Shown piece after piece: positions 16,293 through 23,202 of a stretch of DNA of 33,401 bases. Position 1 is the first letter of the stretch, and each line of letters opens with the position of its first letter. This DNA is from Deltaproteobacteria bacterium (GTDB lineage Bacteria; Desulfobacterota; Desulfobacteria; Desulfobacterales; ETH-SRB1). Location of the stretch: the NCBI GenBank assembly GCA_030272815.1, contig JAJSZT010000038.1, forward strand, positions 1 through 33,401, in the 5' to 3' direction. The position numbers and the translations under genes are program-made. The notes beneath the pieces were generated by a model. It saw nothing but the letters and a program-made list of their open reading frames with translations, searched no databases and was not told the DNA's origin.

Positions 16293-17696
16293 TCAGAAAT
16301 AACCGGTCCCATCCCAGCAATGAGTACATAATTTATCTTTTGGGAGACCAATTGCCTTTATAAGATCTTCAATTTTCTGATATTTTAAAGAAGTGAGTTT
16401 TAACAGATGCCTTATTTTCTCAATCATTTCATGATTTTTTTCTGTTCCTGCATTTGCATATTCATCTATTGAGTTATCTTCTCTGCTTTCAAGCTTCATT
16501 ATAGCTTTTCTTCCTGCAAGATCCAATGTGGATCGTGAAGTTGAAAAATTCAGAAATTCACATGGATAAATCAAGGCAGGGCATGCAATACGCATGTGAA
16601 CTTCCAAAGCGCCAGAGTCATATAATATCTGAACATTATCCTTTAACTGCGTACCCCTTACAATTGAGTCATCACAAAACAGTATCTTTTTACCGTCTAT
16701 CAGATTTTTTACCGGGATCAACTTCATCTTTGCAACAAGATCTCTTATGTTTTGACTTTGAGGCATAAAACTTCTTGGCCATGTAGGAGTATATTTAACA
16801 AAAGGTCTCATATACGGAATTTTACTTTCATTAGCATACCCTATTCCGTGCCCTATCCCTGAATCCGGAATTCCTGTAACAAAATCAATCTCAACATCAT
16901 CATTCTTAGCAAGAGCGCTACCGCATCTGTACCTGACAGATTCAACATTAATGTCTTCATAGCATGATGCAGGATAACCATAATAAACCCAGAGAAAAGC
17001 ACAGATCTGCATTTTATCGCCCGGCTTCCTTCGCTGCTCATAGCCATCCGCTGTCATAAAAACAATTTCGCCAGGGCCAAGATATTTATCAATTTCAAAA
17101 CCAAGATTTGGCAATGCACATGTTTCTGAAGATGCTGCATAGGCCCCTTCTTTCTTGCCAATTATAACAGGAGTTCTTCCTAATCTATCTCTTGCAGCAT
17201 AAATACCGTCTTCTGTGAGTAAAAGCATTGAACAGGAACCTTTAATTGACTCCTGTGCATTTTGTATTCCATCCTCAAAAGATCCTTTTTCGCTGATTAA
17301 CATTGCGACAAGCTCAGTCGGGTTTATTTTCCCCCCGCTCATCTCCGAAAAATGCGTTTTTTTATCAAATGCTTTCTTTGCAAGTTCCTCTTTATTATTT
17401 ATTTTACCAACTGTAACTATTCCGAATGTTCCTAAATGAGAACCCACTATCAATGGCTGAGCGTCATAATCGCTAATAATTCCTATGCCCTTATTGCCAT
17501 GCAAATTAGGAAGATCGGACTCAAATTTAGATCTGAAATAATCATTTTCAATATTATGAATAGCCCTTTCATATCCTTTGGAATTTCTTACAGCCATCCC
17601 ACCTCTTTTGGTCCCAAGATGAGAATGGTAATCTGTCCCGTAAAACAGGTCAGTTGCGCAATCCTTTTTAGAAACACTTCCAAACAATCCGCCCAT
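16293..17696 (-). CDS. PurF-like amidophosphoribosyltransferase lacking the glutaminase nucleophile
   Basis: The product has 467 residues from the ATG at 17696 (GAGGAG lies 2 nt upstream; the longer open frame reaches into the promoter). The N-terminus reads MGGLFG where PurF has M-C-G-I-x-G, so the catalytic Cys is Gly; the HNGN oxyanion-region motif is also gone (TVGKIN at 95-100). The phosphoribosyltransferase half is intact: PRPP loop LFCDDSIVRGT (339-349). The four cysteines that ligate the [4Fe-4S] cluster of Bacillus-type PurF appear conserved at C232, C379, C457 and C460 (LCTHC). It probably transfers ammonia or another nucleophile to PRPP; the substrate is unknown. No purine genes are adjacent. 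Confidence 0.85.
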   Translation of the reverse strand: MGGLFGSVSKKDCATDLFYGTDYHSHLGTKRGGMAVRNSKGYERAIHNIENDYFRSKFESDLPNLHGNKGIGIISDYDAQPLIVGSHLGTFGIVTVGKINNKEELAKKAFDKKTHFSEMSGGKINPTELVAMLISEKGSFEDGIQNAQESIKGSCSMLLLTEDGIYAARDRLGRTPVIIGKKEGAYAASSETCALPNLGFEIDKYLGPGEIVFMTADGYEQRRKPGDKMQICAFLWVYYGYPASCYEDINVESVRYRCGSALAKNDDVEIDFVTGIPDSGIGHGIGYANESKIPYMRPFVKYTPTWPRSFMPQSQNIRDLVAKMKLIPVKNLIDGKKILFCDDSIVRGTQLKDNVQILYDSGALEVHMRIACPALIYPCEFLNFSTSRSTLDLAGRKAIMKLESREDNSIDEYANAGTEKNHEMIEKIRHLLKLTSLKYQKIEDLIKAIGLPKDKLCTHCWDGTGYF

Positions 17697-17719
17697 AACT
17701 CCTCGCTTTAAGTAGAAAA

Positions 17720-17747
17720 ATATTATAGTAATCTTTTCTACTGTCAA
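17720..17747 (-). promoter_or_regulatory. Sigma-70-type promoter for the PurF-like gene
   Basis: On the minus strand a perfect TTGACA (17742-17747) is followed after 16 bp by TAATAT (17720-17725); an overlapping TATAAT gives a 14-bp spacer. It lies 24 bp upstream of the ATG at 17696, within the 3' part of the broken gene. Confidence 0.55.
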
Positions 17748-17885
17748 ACTCAAGGAACTTTTTGAAAAAGAACGCTATTATCCATAGCAAAAGCCGGAAA
17801 ACTGCCCATGCTGTAAAAGCACGCTCAAGCATTTCCAGATGGAACAGGTTCTGCCTGTAGTTATCTGCAGAACTGTTTTCATATA

Positions 17886-18066
17886 AGGGCTCGGTCAAAA
17901 ATAACTTGGTAGAATTTGTGCCCAAATTTGCCGTAGATTTAATCGATCTGATTGAGCAAAACCGCAGGAATAGCGAGCTATTTCGAGGACTTTTGCGAAT
18001 GAAGATCGGTTAAAGATATGGTGAAGTTGGGATGCAAAAATGCCAAGTTATTTTTTACCGAGCCCT
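17886..18066. mobile_element. 181-bp MITE-like element, copy 2
   Basis: It has the same length and ends as the copy at 436-616, about 95 percent identical by eye. Flanking TAA at 17884-17886 and 18066-18068 forms the 3-bp duplication around the GGGCTC...GAGCCC core. It is inserted in a minus-strand gene. Both copies keep an open frame of ~40 codons ending KIG-stop; four of seven differences in it are synonymous third-position changes, which might reflect descent from a transposase end. Confidence 0.82.
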
Positions 18067-18334
18067 AAGTCACTTAAATGGAAATCAGAAAAAAGCTGCC
18101 TGGCAGTAACATCAGCCTGTTTTCTTTCATTCAAAGGCAGATGGGGAAAAAGCTCTTGCTTTGATTCATTTGGAATGAGCGGGATGCCTTTTTTGCGTTT
18201 AATCAACTGGCGCAGGGGCATGATAACCAACGGCATATCCGCCAACTATTAAATACTTAAATGTTGCTCGAAATAATTTTGATTCGCCTTAAAGCCTTAT
18301 AGTATAAAGGCTTGAGAGATAAATTAACTATAAG

Positions 18335-18512
18335 AACCTCAAAATAGTGAGTTTGAATAAATAATACCAAGTAACCATTTATAATTATTAAATTATATTA
18401 AACATAGAATATCTTAAATAGACTATATTTTTCAAAAATTGCAAAAGCTGTAGAATCTTATACAATAAGGGCATAAATGAATTTCTTTAATCAAACATAG
18501 TAGTTTGAGGTT
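18335..18512. repeat. 178-bp AT-rich block with terminal inverted repeats
   Basis: AACCTCAAAATAGTGAGTTTGA (part of 18335-18356) is the inverted counterpart of 18491-18512 with few mismatches, enclosing an AT-rich interior without genes. It may be a third miniature element. Just outside, AAGCCTT/AAGGCTT (18292-18298 and 18307-18313) forms a small hairpin. Apart from these, the gap 18237-18598 holds nothing I can identify. Confidence 0.4.
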
Positions 18513-18598
18513 TTTACATGACAGAATGCCTGCAAACCTTTATCTTATAACGCATGACAGCAATTGACTTAAATTTAGCGCAACATTTAAGTAAATAG

Positions 18599-18805
18599 TT
18601 AACGCCTCGTGAGTTCAGAAGTCTCAAGAAATCTTTGAAGTCTGGATGTAACTCTATCTTGTCCATATACCATCCTTCGATTCAACTCTATAGCTGCTAA
18701 TCGTTCCTGTACATTTTTGGAAAGCCAGAAAGCCTTTTCATCGTCTATGTCATCAAGCGTCCCAACCGACAATATCTTTTTATCAAGTCGTGGCAACTTA
18801 TTCAT
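18599..18805 (-). CDS. Orphan antitoxin-like small protein
   Basis: The product has 68 residues, an ATG start and AAGGAGATG as a good SD. The pattern (FWLSKNVQERLAAIELNRR, then YGQD and TSRLQRFLE) matches small proteins usually encoded immediately before AbiEii/AbiGii-like nucleotidyltransferase toxins. That family context is recalled, not computed. Here the minus-strand sequence after the stop contains no nucleotidyltransferase, only AT-rich non-coding DNA and an inverted repeat, so the partner is missing. It stands next to two further antitoxin genes with truncated toxins. It could act as a residual antidote against a homologous toxin elsewhere. Confidence 0.6.
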   Translation of the reverse strand: MNKLPRLDKKILSVGTLDDIDDEKAFWLSKNVQERLAAIELNRRMVYGQDRVTSRLQRFLETSELTRR

Positions 18806-18889
18806 TTACCGCATCTCCTTAGTTCTCATGCCGTTAAGAATTGGTCAAATCTTGAATAGTAGTGAATAAAGAAAAGTGTAATTCACAAT

Positions 18890-18994
18890 TCAAGCTTTGA
18901 CACCATAGTTTACAAGACAGGGAGATTGCCTCTCATAGAAACGGTATCCCTTTTCAAGATCTCTCTCGGCAGGATCAAGGATTCTTACTCGCAT
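18890..18994 (-). pseudogene. Truncated RelE/ParE-family toxin (first module)
   Basis: An ATG at 18994 inside the end of the antitoxin gene (10-bp overlap) starts MRVRILDPAERDLEKGYRFY, the standard N-terminus of RelE/ParE-superfamily toxins paired with this antitoxin type. After residue ~25 (ERQSP) the sequence departs from the family and stops at residue 34, versus ~95-100 in intact toxins. The C-terminal strands carrying the active residues are absent, so it should be inactive. Confidence 0.65.
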
Positions 18995-19212
18995 GAAATG
19001 TTCTTTCTGATTCTGTCCTTAGCTTCTTCCCAGTCGGATATGGTTATCTTGCCGGCTGCTAAGGCTTTTTTTCTATCTCTAAGGACTACTTCATGCCAGG
19101 CAGATGATTCGAGTGTCTTCTCATCCCTGGCCAAGTCACCCCAAATAATCTCCATTAAATCAAGCTTTTGAGCAAATGTAAATTGTGATAGAGGGAGATC
19201 AATTCTTTCCAT
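18985..19212 (-). CDS. Addiction-module antitoxin (PF09720-like)
   Basis: The product has 75 residues, an ATG start and GGAAAG close upstream. The sequence FTFAQKLDLMEIIWGDLARDE, shown here only in part (about residues 12-31), with a later ISDWEEAKDRIRK is typical of the short helical 'putative addiction module component' antitoxins. They hold a RelE/ParE toxin through their C-terminus. The cognate toxin gene overlaps the 3' end but is cut to 34 codons. A second, paralogous module lies 175 bp upstream. Normally such operons are autorepressed; no operator palindrome was obvious here. Confidence 0.75.
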   Translation of the reverse strand: MERIDLPLSQFTFAQKLDLMEIIWGDLARDEKTLESSAWHEVVLRDRKKALAAGKITISDWEEAKDRIRKNISCE

Positions 19213-19235
19213 AGTCTTTCCATTCTTGGTTCGTT

Positions 19236-19280
19236 AAAAATTACCTGCCGGTGTAAAGCGCAGCAAAACACCGGTCAGGT
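19236..19280 (-). terminator. Intrinsic terminator-like hairpin after the second toxin remnant
   Basis: On the minus strand ACCTGACCGGTGT (19268-19280) pairs with ACACCGGCAGGT (19243-19254) with one bulge, 13-nt loop, followed by AATTTTT. The hairpin overlaps the stop of the truncated toxin (19275-19277), so the deletion that shortened the toxin may have moved this terminator next to it. Confidence 0.5.
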
Positions 19281-19397
19281 GGACTGAGAGGTTCGGCGAT
19301 ACTCCTCCCCCAAGCCAAGTCGACGATTTTCGTACCAGCAATATGCCTCATCGACGTCCTGTTGAGCTTCCGGCGCGATTATTAGTTCAGCGGCCAT
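19275..19397 (-). pseudogene. Truncated ParE/RelE-family toxin (second module)
   Basis: The ATG at 19397 overlaps the antitoxin stop by 11 bp. The 40-residue product begins MAAELIIAPEAQQDVDEAY and CWYENRRLGLGEEY, a textbook N-terminus of ParE-like toxins, then ends in TSQST-stop within a hairpin. Intact relatives have ~95-100 residues. The active C-terminal part is missing, hence presumably harmless. Confidence 0.7.
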
Positions 19398-19611
19398 AGC
19401 GACTTCGAACCCTGTGTTTAACTTCGTCCCACGAAAGCCCAGAAGCCGGCTTGCTCATCAAATTGGCCTTTGGACGAGCCAACTCTTCCTTTTGCCATTC
19501 ATGCACAGGAACCTCTGACGGTGTAGCCGCCAGATCGTCCCATAGATCTTCCACCAGTTGTAACTTCTCTGGTGGACTCAAGTTGAATATGGAAACAGCA
19601 TCTAAATTCAT
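19387..19611 (-). CDS. Addiction-module antitoxin (PF09720-like)
   Basis: The product has 74 residues. I chose the ATG at 19611 because a perfect AGGAGG lies 5 nt upstream; the open frame extends to 19644 but without an SD. LSPPEKLQLVEDLWDDLA (about 11-28) and the C-terminal SGLSWDEVKHRVRSRYGR are strongly typical of the family, in which the C-terminal part wraps the toxin. The toxin gene overlaps the 3' end and is truncated to 40 codons. Base composition here is richer in GC than the flanking AT-rich DNA, which fits recent acquisition. It is a paralogue of the antitoxin at 18985-19212. Confidence 0.8.
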   Translation of the reverse strand: MNLDAVSIFNLSPPEKLQLVEDLWDDLAATPSEVPVHEWQKEELARPKANLMSKPASGLSWDEVKHRVRSRYGR

Positions 19612-19616
19612 TATTA

Positions 19617-19622
19617 CCTCCT
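19617..19622 (-). promoter_or_regulatory. Consensus Shine-Dalgarno deciding the antitoxin start
   Basis: AGGAGG on the minus strand, 5 nt before ATG 19611; it favours this start over the upstream in-frame Met at 19644. Confidence 0.75.
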
Positions 19623-19664
19623 GATAATAGGGCAATTCCAACATTTGAATTGTATGCTATGGTT

Positions 19665-21053
19665 TCAAAGCTCTTCCCAATAGCCTTTCTTTGTAGCCCC
19701 TACATGCCTGATAACACGCTGTTCACGCAGTTTGTTCAGATGATATTTTACCCCATCTGGTGTAAGGCCGGTTTTTTCTGCCAGTCCTTTGCGAGTTATG
19801 GCTGGATTGGTCTTTATCAATCTAAGTATCATTTCCTGGGTAGTTTCTTGGGTAGTTTTTTCGATTTCTTGGGTAGTTTCTTGGGTAGCCTTCTCAATTT
19901 CCGGAGCAGTTTTCACCGAAATTTTCTCTGTGGCTTTCACCCGACTGAAAGAGACAGTAAAAAATGAATCAAAAGAAAAAATTACACTTCCTCTTCCATG
20001 TTCTTTTACGGTGTTTTCTATGCGCTTAATTCCGGTCCCGATTTTTTCGATGTATCCGGCCCGGTGCAATAATGACGCAATTACAGGGTTCCTGACAACG
20101 CTCTTTGTTCCAAAAGATTTTCGCGTCAGCCCGGAGGGCAGTCCGCCAGGGCTTGAAATCTCTAACCTGTCATCAAATATCTCAATCATGACATTGGCGC
20201 CTTTTTCAAAATAGTCTCTATGGCAAACGGCGTTTACAACTGCTTCTCTCAAGGCGACTTCCGGAATCTCAGGAATTTCTTCACGTCGTAACTTTTCGAT
20301 TTTATACTCAAGGTTGGTATGCCTGAGTACAAACATTACCGCGTTTTCGATATTATTGCCGGAAAAATCCTTTCTATCCAGCACGTAAATCCTCTCAATC
20401 CCTTTGTAAAGCACGCAAGTAACTGTTACCTGCAACAGCAGAAACTCAGTGCTCTTGCTGAAAAACAGGACTCCGGCATTGGTCATTTGACCGTTTTCAG
20501 AAAGGCAATCAAGATTTGCAAGAAGAAAATCCTTGTCAATGGACGGTGTGATCGAGGCAAGCTGGAGGAAATTGTTGAACGCGGAAACATCAAAATCCCT
20601 CGAAAAAACCGCTTTTCCGTTTTCCAACTCATCAAAACGGATTCGTCCTTCTTTCTGAAAAAAGGAGACGATTTCATTTCTCGTTAGCTTTTGACTGTTT
20701 GGTCCGATTCGTAGAAAAAACCCTTTTGAACAGCCATAGGGTTTGTCTTTGCCTTCAGGTATGTCAACAACAACAATGTTATCGAGCACGGAAATCTGTA
20801 TTTCGAGATGCGGTTCAATTTGTTTAATGTGATCCTGTATTCTCGAGAGGAGAACATTATCTGTTTTAATTCCTGAAGACTTGCCGTCATCTGCAATCCC
20901 GAGCAAAATTTTTCCGCCTGAGGAATTTGCAAAAGCACAAACCTCCTCTGCAAATGATTTATCAAGGGATTTCTTAAATTCAAGGTGATAGCCTTCCCCT
21001 GTTTTTATCAGTTCCTTTATATGCCGCAATGTTTTTTTCTTTGATACATTCAT
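19665..21053 (-). CDS. AlbA_2 / HATPase_c_4 regulator with C-terminal winged helix
   Basis: The product has 462 residues. Residues 15-130 form an AlbA_2 (Schlafen-type) domain with HLEFKKS, EEVCAFANSSGG and ILLGIADDG. Residues ~255-400 form the GHKL-like HATPase_c_4 domain of the COG2865 group (ALREAVVNAVCHRDY, DRLEISSPGGLP, NPVIASLLHRAGYIEKIGTG split over two motifs). The end (418-462) is a winged helix (RKGLAEKTGLTPDGVKYHLN). Proteins of this layout are annotated as transcriptional regulators or RecG-like ATPases and are common on genomic islands and near defence genes. A two-unit repeat (IEKTTQETTQE) links the ATPase and winged helix. It is not obviously in an operon. Confidence 0.82.
   Translation of the reverse strand: MNVSKKKTLRHIKELIKTGEGYHLEFKKSLDKSFAEEVCAFANSSGGKILLGIADDGKSSGIKTDNVLLSRIQDHIKQIEPHLEIQISVLDNIVVVDIPEGKDKPYGCSKGFFLRIGPNSQKLTRNEIVSFFQKEGRIRFDELENGKAVFSRDFDVSAFNNFLQLASITPSIDKDFLLANLDCLSENGQMTNAGVLFFSKSTEFLLLQVTVTCVLYKGIERIYVLDRKDFSGNNIENAVMFVLRHTNLEYKIEKLRREEIPEIPEVALREAVVNAVCHRDYFEKGANVMIEIFDDRLEISSPGGLPSGLTRKSFGTKSVVRNPVIASLLHRAGYIEKIGTGIKRIENTVKEHGRGSVIFSFDSFFTVSFSRVKATEKISVKTAPEIEKATQETTQEIEKTTQETTQEMILRLIKTNPAITRKGLAEKTGLTPDGVKYHLNKLREQRVIRHVGATKKGYWEEL
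19831..19896 (-). repeat. 33-bp tandem repeat (two units) in a coding linker
   Basis: Units 19831-19863 and 19864-19896 encode two copies of an 11-residue Thr/Gln/Glu segment (E-I-E-K-x-T-Q-E-T-T-Q). Unit number could vary by slippage without a frameshift, changing the linker length between the ATPase and winged-helix domains. Confidence 0.7.
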
Positions 21054-21180
21054 TTTCGTCTTTCCGACTGACTCACCCCGTCCCCGAAACCACCCAATAG
21101 CACAACAGACTTTTTGCCTTAACGCGCAAAAAAATCATAATTTCAAACATGTAAATGTAAAGAGCTCCTAAGTCCTGGCC

Positions 21181-21699
21181 CTAAATCCTCTTAGAGTGCC
21201 ACAGTTCCTCTTTGAGCCGTTCGAACACGTTGTAGACGATCGGGCAAACTGAGCAGTTGTTCACCACCTGGATGAGTCTGAAGACGAACTCGTCCTTGTG
21301 CAAGTGTGGGAACGAACGGCAGTCATCAGGACGTGCATCGTAGACCGTGCAGCGGTTCTTCTGGAGGAAAGCGCACGGCTTCTGCCGGAAGCAGTATGCA
21401 TCGCAGTCTTCGGTCGGTCGGAGGTGTGCGGCGATCAGTTCCGAAGGCGAAATCCCGAGGCTACTTGCCAGCCGCGTCACATCATCCTCCGAAAGCTTCG
21501 GTGAGACTTCCTTGCAGCAGTTCGCGCAGATACCACAGTCTATCTGCCGGGCGATGTCTTTGTAGTGCCGGTGAGCAATGCTGTCCAGTTCCTTGACAGA
21601 CAGATCGACGCGCTTGAGAAACGTCCGGAAGCGCCAATTCTGGTCTTCTTTGGCCTCAGCAAGTTCGCGCACTCGCTCGATGTCGGTTTCGATGTGCAT
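21181..21699 (-). CDS. YkgJ-family cysteine-cluster protein
   Basis: The product has 172 residues, an ATG start and AAGGGA just upstream. The CxxCxxCC cluster (C55, C58, C61, C62 in DCGICANCC) and the later CDAYCFRQKPC, CTVYDARPDDCRSFP and NCSVCP motifs define the YkgJ/UPF0153 Fe-S or zinc-cluster family. Function is not established in general. Its GC content is visibly higher than the flanking DNA and it sits alone, with AT-rich non-coding DNA on both sides (21054-21180 and 21700-22006), consistent with independent acquisition. Confidence 0.85.
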   Translation of the reverse strand: MHIETDIERVRELAEAKEDQNWRFRTFLKRVDLSVKELDSIAHRHYKDIARQIDCGICANCCKEVSPKLSEDDVTRLASSLGISPSELIAAHLRPTEDCDAYCFRQKPCAFLQKNRCTVYDARPDDCRSFPHLHKDEFVFRLIQVVNNCSVCPIVYNVFERLKEELWHSKRI

Positions 21700-21752
21700 G
21701 AATCCCTTTCGTGCAGAACCTATTCTTGAAGAACGATTTCAAATTTACTTAT

Positions 21753-21803
21753 TTATGGACGTCCCGCATGTCGTTCTTCCAAACTGTGTTTTTGATCACT
21801 CAT
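21753..21803 (-). other. 16-codon mini-ORF with consensus SD
   Basis: ATG 21803 is preceded by AGGAGG (6 nt spacing) and encodes MSDQKHSLEERHAGRP then TAA. It could be the stump of a deleted gene or a leader peptide for the Cys-cluster gene ~50 bp downstream. The rest of this gap, 21804-22006, is AT-rich and I see nothing else in it. Confidence 0.3.
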
Positions 21804-22006
21804 GGACAACCTCCTTTTATTGTGGTTTTCCATAGTAATCTACAATAGAATGAACTATAAGTCTAGTTTGTTAATATTTCCTATTATATCAATAGGTTAT
21901 AGTGCATTAAGCTGCGTGGCACAATCTAACACTTTTAATTACACCCAGGACAGCTACTTGATTTTTTGTCCAGAAAAGTCTTGCCATATCAAAACGTATG
22001 GTATCT

Positions 22007-23200
22007 TCAGTCTCTTTTGAATAATGCCTGCGTCTTAAAAAAGAAAGTTCTGTTCTTCAGAAGCATTCCAAAAGAACACACCAATGCCGTCGTCAATACC
22101 ACCGGATAATAGAAGCAATGAAACGCTATACCCACAATTGAATTGCGATAGATTTTTCGTACCAGATAAGCTGATCGGCTAATCTGAATGATATAAAGAA
22201 CAAGCGGCAGCATCGTGTACGATAGAAAATCCCGGCGTAGTATAGCTGTGATCATGCCCAGGGTAATCACATAATGCTGGAGCTCCCACATGACGTGATA
22301 GGAACTGATCAGAATTTTCTGATTCCAGTCCGACCGGGTTCGAGCCACACGAATGGAGACCACAGTATTCTGGATCGCGCCGAGGGTCCAGCGAATACGT
22401 TGGAGAACGAGACCTGTAATCGTCTGTCGTTCGATCTCGTACGCGAGCACTTCCGGCAGGATCGCCACTTTCCCGCCCTGAGATAACAACCGGTAGGTCG
22501 CCACCAGGTCCTCGACAAATCCATCTTCGAGGAGCGCCGTATATGAAGAGAAATTGACCAGTTGAACCCCGCCGGGAAAGTTCCCCACTCCGTAGTTCTT
22601 TTTAACATTCTGGAGAATCCCCTGCCGATAAAGTCGGTTATTGCAGACCAGATGTTCGACAATCCCCACGTGGCGATCGCTCTCCTGGAAAGGATAAATC
22701 AACGGAGATGAATACACGTTTTTTCCGGCAGTGTGAAAGTTGACCAGATTCTCAATGGCCCGGGGTTCCAGGATAATATCAGCATCAAGAAGGAGTACAT
22801 TCTCAGTTTCGATATATATTCTTCCCTCAAGGAGGGCAGCAACTTTCCCAGCTTTTTTCGCAGGAACAGAAGCCACCGTCATATGAACGTTCTTCATCTC
22901 GAACCTTTCTCTGTATGATCGGGCGATTTCGCCTGAGTCATCCGTACTGTGGTCCAGAATCACAACAACGTTGGAAACGTATAAAAGATTATTTTCGAGA
23001 ATGGATGTCAGACAGGCCCCGATAGTCTTTCCTGAATTATAAAGCGGAATGAGAATCGATATTTTTTCATCGCTCCCCGACGTTTCTCCGGCAATCCGAG
23101 GTTTGTAAACGGACACCCGAACGGCGTTCCATACATAGTAGGCCTGATAAAGACAAATTAACACTACCAACGGGAGTAATAGTAAGTCTATTATATTCAT
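22007..23200 (-). CDS. Membrane GT2-family glycosyltransferase with QxxRW motif
   Basis: The product has 397 residues. An N-terminal transmembrane helix (4-25) is followed by a GT-A domain: ISILIPLYNSGKTI (47-60), DHSTDD (83-88), the metal-binding LLLDADI with DAD at 139-141, the base motif ED at 230-231 and QRIRW (267-271). At least three C-terminal helices follow (about 305-380). D, DxD, ED and QxxRW together are the signature of processive synthases such as hyaluronan, chitin, cellulose or poly-GlcNAc synthases, but the protein is short, so single-sugar transfer to a lipid is also possible. It is the last gene of the minus-strand cluster, 2 bp after the glycosyltransferase/radical-SAM fusion stop. 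Confidence 0.85.
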   Translation of the reverse strand: MNIIDLLLLPLVVLICLYQAYYVWNAVRVSVYKPRIAGETSGSDEKISILIPLYNSGKTIGACLTSILENNLLYVSNVVVILDHSTDDSGEIARSYRERFEMKNVHMTVASVPAKKAGKVAALLEGRIYIETENVLLLDADIILEPRAIENLVNFHTAGKNVYSSPLIYPFQESDRHVGIVEHLVCNNRLYRQGILQNVKKNYGVGNFPGGVQLVNFSSYTALLEDGFVEDLVATYRLLSQGGKVAILPEVLAYEIERQTITGLVLQRIRWTLGAIQNTVVSIRVARTRSDWNQKILISSYHVMWELQHYVITLGMITAILRRDFLSYTMLPLVLYIIQISRSAYLVRKIYRNSIVGIAFHCFYYPVVLTTALVCSFGMLLKNRTFFFKTQALFKRD

Positions 23201-23202
23201 GC

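Larger units (their letters stand above)
17668..18236 (-). pseudogene. Unknown gene split by MITE copy 2
   Basis: Two minus-strand open pieces flank the 181-bp element at 17886-18066. The upstream piece starts at ATG 18236 (MPLVIMPLRQLIKRKKG) and reads to FHLSDL; the downstream piece resumes LYENSSADNYRQNLFHLEML. Removing the element plus one copy of the TAA target duplication joins them in the same frame without a stop (SDL-YENS), so the element cleanly interrupted a coding sequence. After about LERAFTA the frame seems to degrade and ends at 17668, overlapping the PurF-like start and carrying that gene's promoter. I do not recognise the family with confidence; a methyltransferase N-terminus is a weak possibility. 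Confidence 0.6.

Noticed and set aside
17668-17925. 85-codon frame as an independent gene
   Set aside because: Its start lies inside the MITE and its end in the PurF-like gene; it is better read as the 3' piece of the interrupted gene.
436-18066. CRISPR or phage attachment-site interpretation of the repeated 181-bp block
   Set aside because: Only two distant copies with inverted ends and 3-bp duplications; no spacer array, cas gene or integrase.
19243-19280. attC-like integron recombination site
   Set aside because: The hairpin is strong but lacks the GTTRRRY/RYYYAAC ends; the AATTTTT after the stem fits a terminator.
21298-21596. Overlapping plus-strand frames (up to 96 codons) opposite the Cys-cluster gene
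   Set aside because: The GC-rich complement of a clear YkgJ-family gene gives spurious frames; no recognisable domain.
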